This document shows positions 58,401-64,000 of a stretch of 64,000 nt of DNA, one piece after another. Made by a program: the position numbers and the translations under genes. Every line of letters starts with the position of its first letter. Positions within the stretch are counted from its first letter, which is position 1. The notes under the pieces are model-generated. The model made no database searches. It was not told the origin of the DNA and saw only the letters and a program-made list of their open reading frames with translations. The DNA comes from Litoditis marina (lineage: Eukaryota; Nematoda; Chromadorea; Rhabditida; Rhabditidae), in assembly GCA_964036275.1 (NCBI GenBank), contig OZ038433.1, forward strand, positions 30,425,485 to 30,489,484, written 5' to 3'.

Positions 58401-60628
58401 CATGAAACACTTATCGGGTTGTAAAGCCACTCTTATTAACATATCCGTGAGTACTTCTGGTGTCATCTCCCAGTTCCCCGTACTGAATAATTTATGTACC
58501 GTTCCATCAACATCATTTGTTATTTTGTTTTGTTTGGGTGCGGAACATAGCATTTTTTCAAACATAATTAATACAGCTCTGAGCAAGCTGCCTGTCTCCC
58601 GAGGTCCCTAATTATTCTTTTTCTGTACAACTTCATGTGCAGCCAATTAGAATATTAGTAATGTACCACTTCTGCAGCATTCGGGAAAAGACCGGAAAGC
58701 AAATTAGGCAGAGGGAGTAAGTTACATAAATGACTCATTTAATAGGGATACAGTTAGATTATGATCTACGAACTAAGCACTTCTATTATGCCTGACGCGC
58801 GCACTATACCAGAAGGCAATTGAATAGTCACGCAAAGTTAGTATTCTAATGAGGAATCATTTTGTCATTGCACGTTTCTGAGTTCTGCTGTGTTCAACAT
58901 GTTTCACATGACTGTGCGATTGACAGTATAAACAATGCGAGCATAGTCTTACAATTATACCAGTATTTCGATTTGAAAACCTTACCTCCCAATATGGCCC
59001 CGGTGATATAGACAAAGTTTGGGTGAGTGCAATAGGTTATTTGTAAAAAATACATAATTCCTGTTTGTAAACTGAGAATAAAAACGGCAGTTACATCGAG
59101 TAGAGCTGGAATGCATATTGAGCATTTCATCGCGGATTTTAACCTGCGGGCGAAATTACCTAAAATTGGACAATATCCACTAGCAAGCGAGCGTTGATCC
59201 ATGATCACCCACGTTAAAATATATTCACGGTAGAAATCAAGTTTATATCCAAAACTTTGTTATATAGATTTGTTTGCATCTTGTACTAAAAGAGAATACA
59301 CCGATCAATTTCAGAAAACTCATTTTTTTGTCCGAAACCCACCCATGAAAATCATGAACATATAGCATGGATAGGAAATCAGATCACTTCTTATGATAAC
59401 AACAATTTCTGTCGTGTAAAGGATCTGAAAAAAGCTTTCCGTTGTTCGCAAGTTGTTTGCTCAGTTTGCGTAACTGTGAACCTCAAGTTGGTTGAGACAC
59501 TGTCGTTATTTTCATGGAACTCCTGGTCATTGGTCGTGCCATAGAGGGTGCCAAATTTATAACTTGTTGTGTCTCGCCGGAATTGAACCTGCGAGCAAAA
59601 GGTTCGTAGCTGTGCGTTAATCACCGCGCCATAAGAGAACACAATCGACTAGTGTTCGAATCAAAGACATGTGTTCGTACACAGCGAAAATTTAGATATA
59701 CAGTGCGACGACTATATTGTCTCTGTTGTTCGATGGTTTGAATCCCGCTTGAGTCCAAGTATTTTGCAACTCAAACTGTACAGCTCTGTTGGTCAGTTAT
59801 ACTTCTGACAATCACGGGGGTCGCTGCCTGAAGCAAACTGGTGAGAAGAAGATAAATTGTTATCAGGCGTGAAAAAGAAGTTCAATCGTCGCCGAACTTC
59901 GTCAATCATTTAAAGATGGTCTGACAGGAACCGAATCTCGTGCGTTGCGCTCTACGGTTAATTCAGTCGCTCCAATGCAAATGCGCCTCAAAAACAAAGT
60001 TTGCCAATCTCCGCTAATGAATTGTGATTAAATGATCTACAAAATATCGATAAATTAGTTGTTGTACCGCAATTTGCCTCGGAGCGACGGAATTGACCGT
60101 GGAGCGCAAGGTACGAGATTCGGTTCCTGTCAGACCACCTTTAATGTGTGACAGATAAGCCAACTTGCAGTGGTTAACCGTCACTACATTTTCTCAACTT
60201 TTTTATTTCAAAACAAATTGAACTACGACATTCTGAACACAATTTCATGTTCGGTCAATGTGGAACAGGTTTTTTTCTAGGGAATATGGTTAATTTGTGG
60301 TTTTATCATCCTTCTGTCAGAGATTGGGAGAACACAAAAGTCGTACAACTGTAACCGCTCCAAATACTGTGTAGAATATTCCCAAACCATATGACGGCGG
60401 TCCTGTTGGAAGAAGAAGAACCGGAGAGAGACTGTAAAAAATAATAAGTTTGAAAATTACAATTCTTGATGTACAACCCAAGAGCGTCACTCTGAAACTG
60501 GACGGTAAGAACCATGAGAAGTGTACGTTGATTTGCAGCAAAATAAAGAAAGTCCATAACATTATTGTATACCTGCACGAGTATTCGGGTATTTTGTCTG
60601 CTCCTCCATAGCGTAAGAACCATTCCAT
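55475..60628 (-). CDS. Serpentine receptor class T (srt) chemosensory GPCR
   Basis: Exons on the - strand: 60628-60573, 60431-60347, 59143-58986, 58346-58261, 57994-57842, 57048-56908, 56305-56164 and 55629-55475 (TAA). Family landmarks in order: a short extracellular N-terminus ending near a Tyr-Ser-Cys; TM1 (YGLGIFYTVFGAV); TM2-3 with a Cys-Thr-His-Pro loop; TM3 (CWGGSCMTCFLLVLNRLLDL); TM4 (LMLLLPIAYGSV); TM5 (IALVGLIIVLYALLCFI); TM6 (LQSTIVCAAFVANCSLYMY); TM7 (LAWTLTH joined to AIPAYIMMIFNSSVRKL). This is the srt pattern, a nematode-specific family expressed mainly in sensory neurons. All joints are in phase except between 60347 and 59143, where a short exon carrying the end of TM1 must be missing; 59387-59339 is a weak candidate. 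If that exon is truly absent, the gene is a pseudogene. Confidence 0.8.
59540..59725 (-). mobile_element. tRNA-derived SINE-like element, copy 2
   Basis: On the - strand, an A-box-like ATGGCGCGGTGATTAACG and B box GGTTCAATTCC, with shared flanks (GTGCCAAATTTATAA, GATATACAGT, CGACGACTATA) as in copy 1 at 42610-42812. It lies in a GPCR intron. Confidence 0.65.
59910..60145. mobile_element. Foldback element
   Basis: Arms of about 55 bp (59910-59966 and 60093-60145): TTTAAAGATGGTCTGACAGG at the left answers CCTGTCAGACCACCTTTAA at the right, then GAATCTCGT.C.TTGCGCTC / GAGCGCAAGGTACGAGATTC. The loop of about 125 bp is AT-rich. It is a non-coding MITE in a GPCR intron. Confidence 0.8.
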
Positions 60629-60734
60629 TTCCCTGACCAAGGGTTTGCCTAAACACAATGGATAGAGAACATGAGAATGAAAGCGAAAAAATATAGGAAG
60701 GTCTAAGATGTAAAAGAAGGGAGGGGTACAGAGC

Positions 60735-60860
<126 letters not shown>

Positions 60861-62465
60861 GGGAGAATGGGAAACAGAGGGAGAATATTCGATTGCAGCT
60901 TGAGCGTATTTGAGTATAAGGTTACTTCGAGTGTTAATAGTAAGATATACAGACATTAGTGCTAGTAACTATACAAGGTACCATCTTGTTGTTCCTAGGC
61001 CTTCTAATCTTTTCGGTCCTCTTAGTGGTAAATTGATGGAGATTCCCCACGGAGGAAATGTATGAATATTACAAACTACACACATTGGATCAACGAAACC
61101 AGTAATTAGAAGTTCCAAAACAGTAGAAAGGAAGTTCATAAAGTAATGGTTTTCTCCACACACCACACATATCGCTTAACTTCTCGAGATCATGTTTTTT
61201 TCGTTGCCTAGATACTAAACTAACTACCTTTGGTCCGAACGGTTTTCCGTACAGGTGCTTTCAATGATGATTTGTAATTCGATGATAACATTTGTAATGG
61301 GAAAGTCAACAGCTGAACATTCTGGGAACTAACGAGAAATCTGTGGTACGAGGATTGAACCCGAGCCAGTGATCACTTATACTCCGAAAGCACTTTATGA
61401 GATCATTCCTTTATATTCTTGGCTGTCTAGGTATGGGTATACCTTAGTTAATCGTTATAGTTAGATTGAATTCTAACCAGAAATCATTGGGATCAAACTA
61501 CAAACAGAGCGGGATGGGGACAATCTGAACTGTATGAGATTGCTTCAAAAAGAGCGAACCCTTCATTCGTTATAGTTTGATCTCGAAACATTTCCTTACT
61601 AACGAATTTTGACCAACCAAAAACAGAATCAAACTATAAACACAGCGAGATAGGAGAAACCTGAACCGTATAAGATTTCTTTAAAAAAGCGAATCCCATA
61701 AATCACCGAAGAAATAAGCGTAATGAATACTATTGCACTTATCACGCTAAACTATTCTAGTATGTTTAGATGGTTTACACTTTAGAAAAAACGTAATGAA
61801 ATAACGTATAATAACGTCTGGCAACTCGGAGTTGGATTCCTGTACCTCTCCGAATCAAATTACGCCGGCCGGTGCTGATCACTGTCTATGTTTGTATTAT
61901 TCAAACACAGTTATTCTTGGTGAGATATATATCTAATCGGGCCTAACAGATTCTCGGTAACCTCCTTTTCAGGTTACTCGTTGGTAACCTAAAGTAAAAT
62001 GAAAACTGGTCATCTGTTTTTCGAACGCGAAGTGTGTTTTTACCGTTAGTTTATTCGGTAACCGAAATTTAGTTACCAGTTTTCCAATCGGTTGCCGGTG
62101 AGGTAACCTGTAAACGGGTGCCGAAAACCGGTTGGAGTATCAAATACACCCCGCTCAGATATAGAATTCGCTGATAAATTCTTTTGATAGCTAAAAAATT
62201 GTATGTTAACAGGTATATACAAACATTCCATATTTATTCAAAACTCAACATACTCCTTTGGTTTTTATAACATTTATGTAATACATTTGAAAAATGTGTG
62301 ATCGAAACGTAAAATTCACGTGCTAAAATTGGTACTCACAGGGAAACCAGCGAAATAACGGAAAAATGTTGAAAATGTGCTAAAATGGTGTAATAAGAAA
62401 AAAACCCTAAACAGAAACTACTGATTTTTGAGCCACTCCAACATAATGAAAAACTCTTATAAGGT
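60861..62465. other. Intergenic region between the GPCR and the secreted-protein gene
   Basis: AT-rich. It holds copies of the dispersed TTTGTAGTTTGATCCCG motif (61491, 61575, 61627), a tRNA-like B box on the - strand near 61355 and a GGTAACC-family element at 61945-62135. No supported exon. Any GPCR promoter should lie just above 60628. Confidence 0.45.
61945..62135. repeat. GGTAACC-family element, uninterrupted copy
   Basis: Contains GGTAACC and GGTTACC motifs in both orientations and, read on the - strand, AAAAACAG..GACCAGTTTTCATT, which corresponds to the site in another copy where elements B and C inserted (30420/33982). Confidence 0.6.
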
Positions 62466-63995
62466 TCATTGACGAGCATTATTAGAGCGAAAACGGAACT
62501 TGTAACCCGCCCGCTGTAGACCCTCGAAGTACAATTTGGTCCTGGCACGAAGATCTTCCAGCTCGCCCGAGATACACTTCAGATACAGTGGAATCGAGAC
62601 TTGAGGACACTTCCGAGTGTTACTGTAACAAATAGATCAGTAGTAGGGTAGAATCACTAAGGACACTAGGTTAAAACCTGTACTTGAAGTCTGACTCGGA
62701 ACTCGAGTCGATTCAACACGACTCACAAAACACGGATATTCAAACTAGAAAACTTGATATCTGTCTAAATTCGGAAAATGGAAAACTCGAGATCTCGAAA
62801 AACTTAATTTTGCGAAGCAATGAATTTTCGGCACAACCATAGTCAGAAATGATCTGAGTGAGTGGTTTGATTGAATTCGGCCAGAGTTCAACTATTCTAA
62901 TAAGTTTTTTTAATAAGTTTTTTCCACGGAAAACAATCACTTATGTTCCAATCGAATTGAAAACTAATGTGTGACATTCGACGAAAATAGGCTTGCACTT
63001 ATGGACAGCTTCTCTCAATTCACAATATATGAGAATATGAGATTAACGTGTATGTGTAGCTAAATCTAACAAATCGTATCTACTTAGAGTGCAATTAAGC
63101 AGAATCAAAGAAATCGAGAGAATTGTGGCAGAGATCATTTCATTTGACATTATTTTGAAATATTTCCAAGTTCTCTGCAAGTAACGCTGGTCTCGCAAGA
63201 AAACCCTAGACCTTATTTGTACCGCCGCAGAATACCGTTACTTGATCCCGGGAATGATCTCTTCGAAAACAAATTTTTATGTTTGAGCCATCAGTATTAT
63301 CCTGTCCTAGGAATTTCTCGGTACAATCCTCGTTTCAATTGTTCAGTACTACAAGAGTGCAATATTATACGATCAGCGCGTCACAGAGTAAACTGTACTC
63401 CACATCTTATATTTTTATATCGTCTATATCTTCATTTACTCATTATTGGAGTGGCACCTACACCAATGTGGAAAGACACGTGTTCCATCGGTAATGAACA
63501 CTTTATTCTAGTCTTACCGTGAGACTTTCGTCAGAAAGCGGCGGAACAACTGCCACGGTACCACCGCACTTGCGATAGCTATTATCTTTCGCAACACTGA
63601 CTCAATGTCTGAAGGTAATGGGTGGTTTAAGCAAACGTACTCAGATAAAACTACAACAGGATAGGGCCACCTCCCACATGGTTTTCTCAGAATGACCAAC
63701 ACTTTATACTCCACGTGGACGTTTTCTGAGCAAATAGATGATGAAATGGTTTGAGTTTGATTGAGGTTTTTGGATCTGCTTGACGGACCGCATGAGTTGG
63801 TAACAACGTTTACCCATGTCTATATGCACCATCTTTGAACAGTCGATGCATTGTGTGTAATGTTATTGATGAAGTAATACCGCTGAAAGAAACTTGTGAA
63901 AAAAGTGATAGTTACCTAGGTCGTCTGTGATGGTGTCTCAGGAGAACAGCGTCAGCCAGCATCAGAAAGAAGCACAGCACGAGAAGGACCTTCAT
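62466..63995 (-). CDS. Small secreted protein, family unknown
   Basis: Three exons join in phase on the - strand: 63995-63916, 63882-63814 and 62622-62466 (TGA), giving 101 residues. Residues 1-16 are a clear signal peptide (MKVLLVLCFFLMLADA). A basic His/Arg-rich segment follows (about 20-26), then a short middle exon, then a conserved-looking C-terminal exon with two cysteines (C55, C66), an amphipathic charged helix and a basic Lys/Arg/Phe tail. The GT donors and acceptors (TTTCTTTCAG, TTGTTACAG) are good and phases (2, 2) agree. The ATG lies only 6 bases from the window edge, so the upstream region is unseen. An effector, peptide or cuticle-associated role cannot be decided. Confidence 0.6.
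62623..63813. other. 1.2 kb intron of the secreted-protein gene
   Basis: AT-rich. Nothing recognisable apart from one copy of the dispersed AAACTACAACAGGATAGGG motif near 63645. No additional exon is needed for phase. Confidence 0.45.
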
Positions 63996-64000
63996 GCCCA

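Overview
The window is nematode genomic DNA. Genes are split into many short exons. Introns run from about 100 bp to several kb and end in TTTCAG-type acceptors. Several predicted start codons lie just downstream of a free 3' splice acceptor, as expected for spliced-leader trans-splicing. One gene belongs to a nematode chemoreceptor family (class T serpentine receptor). The species cannot be named from sequence alone. Introns are longer and much richer in mobile elements than in a compact Caenorhabditis genome.

Seven protein-coding genes can be assembled by exon, splice-site and reading-phase matching. In order they are: (1) a + strand single-LIM-domain cytoskeletal-type protein (571-11268) with a probable alternative membrane-anchored 3' exon; (2) a + strand gon-4 / GON4L-type chromatin and transcription regulator of about 40 exons (12373-39824); (3) a + strand small type I membrane protein (40808-43360); (4) a - strand Cys/His-rich, THAP-like protein (49101-44368); (5) a + strand four-finger C2H2 protein built from a duplicated module (50714-54819); (6) a - strand srt-family GPCR (60628-55475); (7) a - strand 101-residue secreted protein (63995-62466) whose start lies at the right edge. 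Exon phases close exactly in six of the seven; the GPCR lacks one short exon.

Introns and intergenic spaces are crowded with repeats. These include three copies of a 1.6-1.9 kb non-coding element with internal tandem TGACGTCA-bearing units and a giant terminal hairpin, all in gon-4 introns; five copies of a palindromic MITE of about 120 bp; a 1.15 kb inverted-repeat element carrying two oppositely oriented tRNA-like segments; tRNA-derived SINE-like copies; a 5'-truncated non-LTR retrotransposon; a GGTAACC-rich inverted-repeat family; further foldback elements; and simple repeats. The genes share no evident pathway and spacing does not suggest tight operons (about 1 kb between genes 1-2 and 2-3). 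The most interesting signals are the alternative tail-anchor exon, the hairpin/tandem-repeat element family, the two-tRNA element, possible non-canonical introns (a GC-AG intron and a possible 31-bp intron), and two unfamiliar zinc-binding-type proteins.
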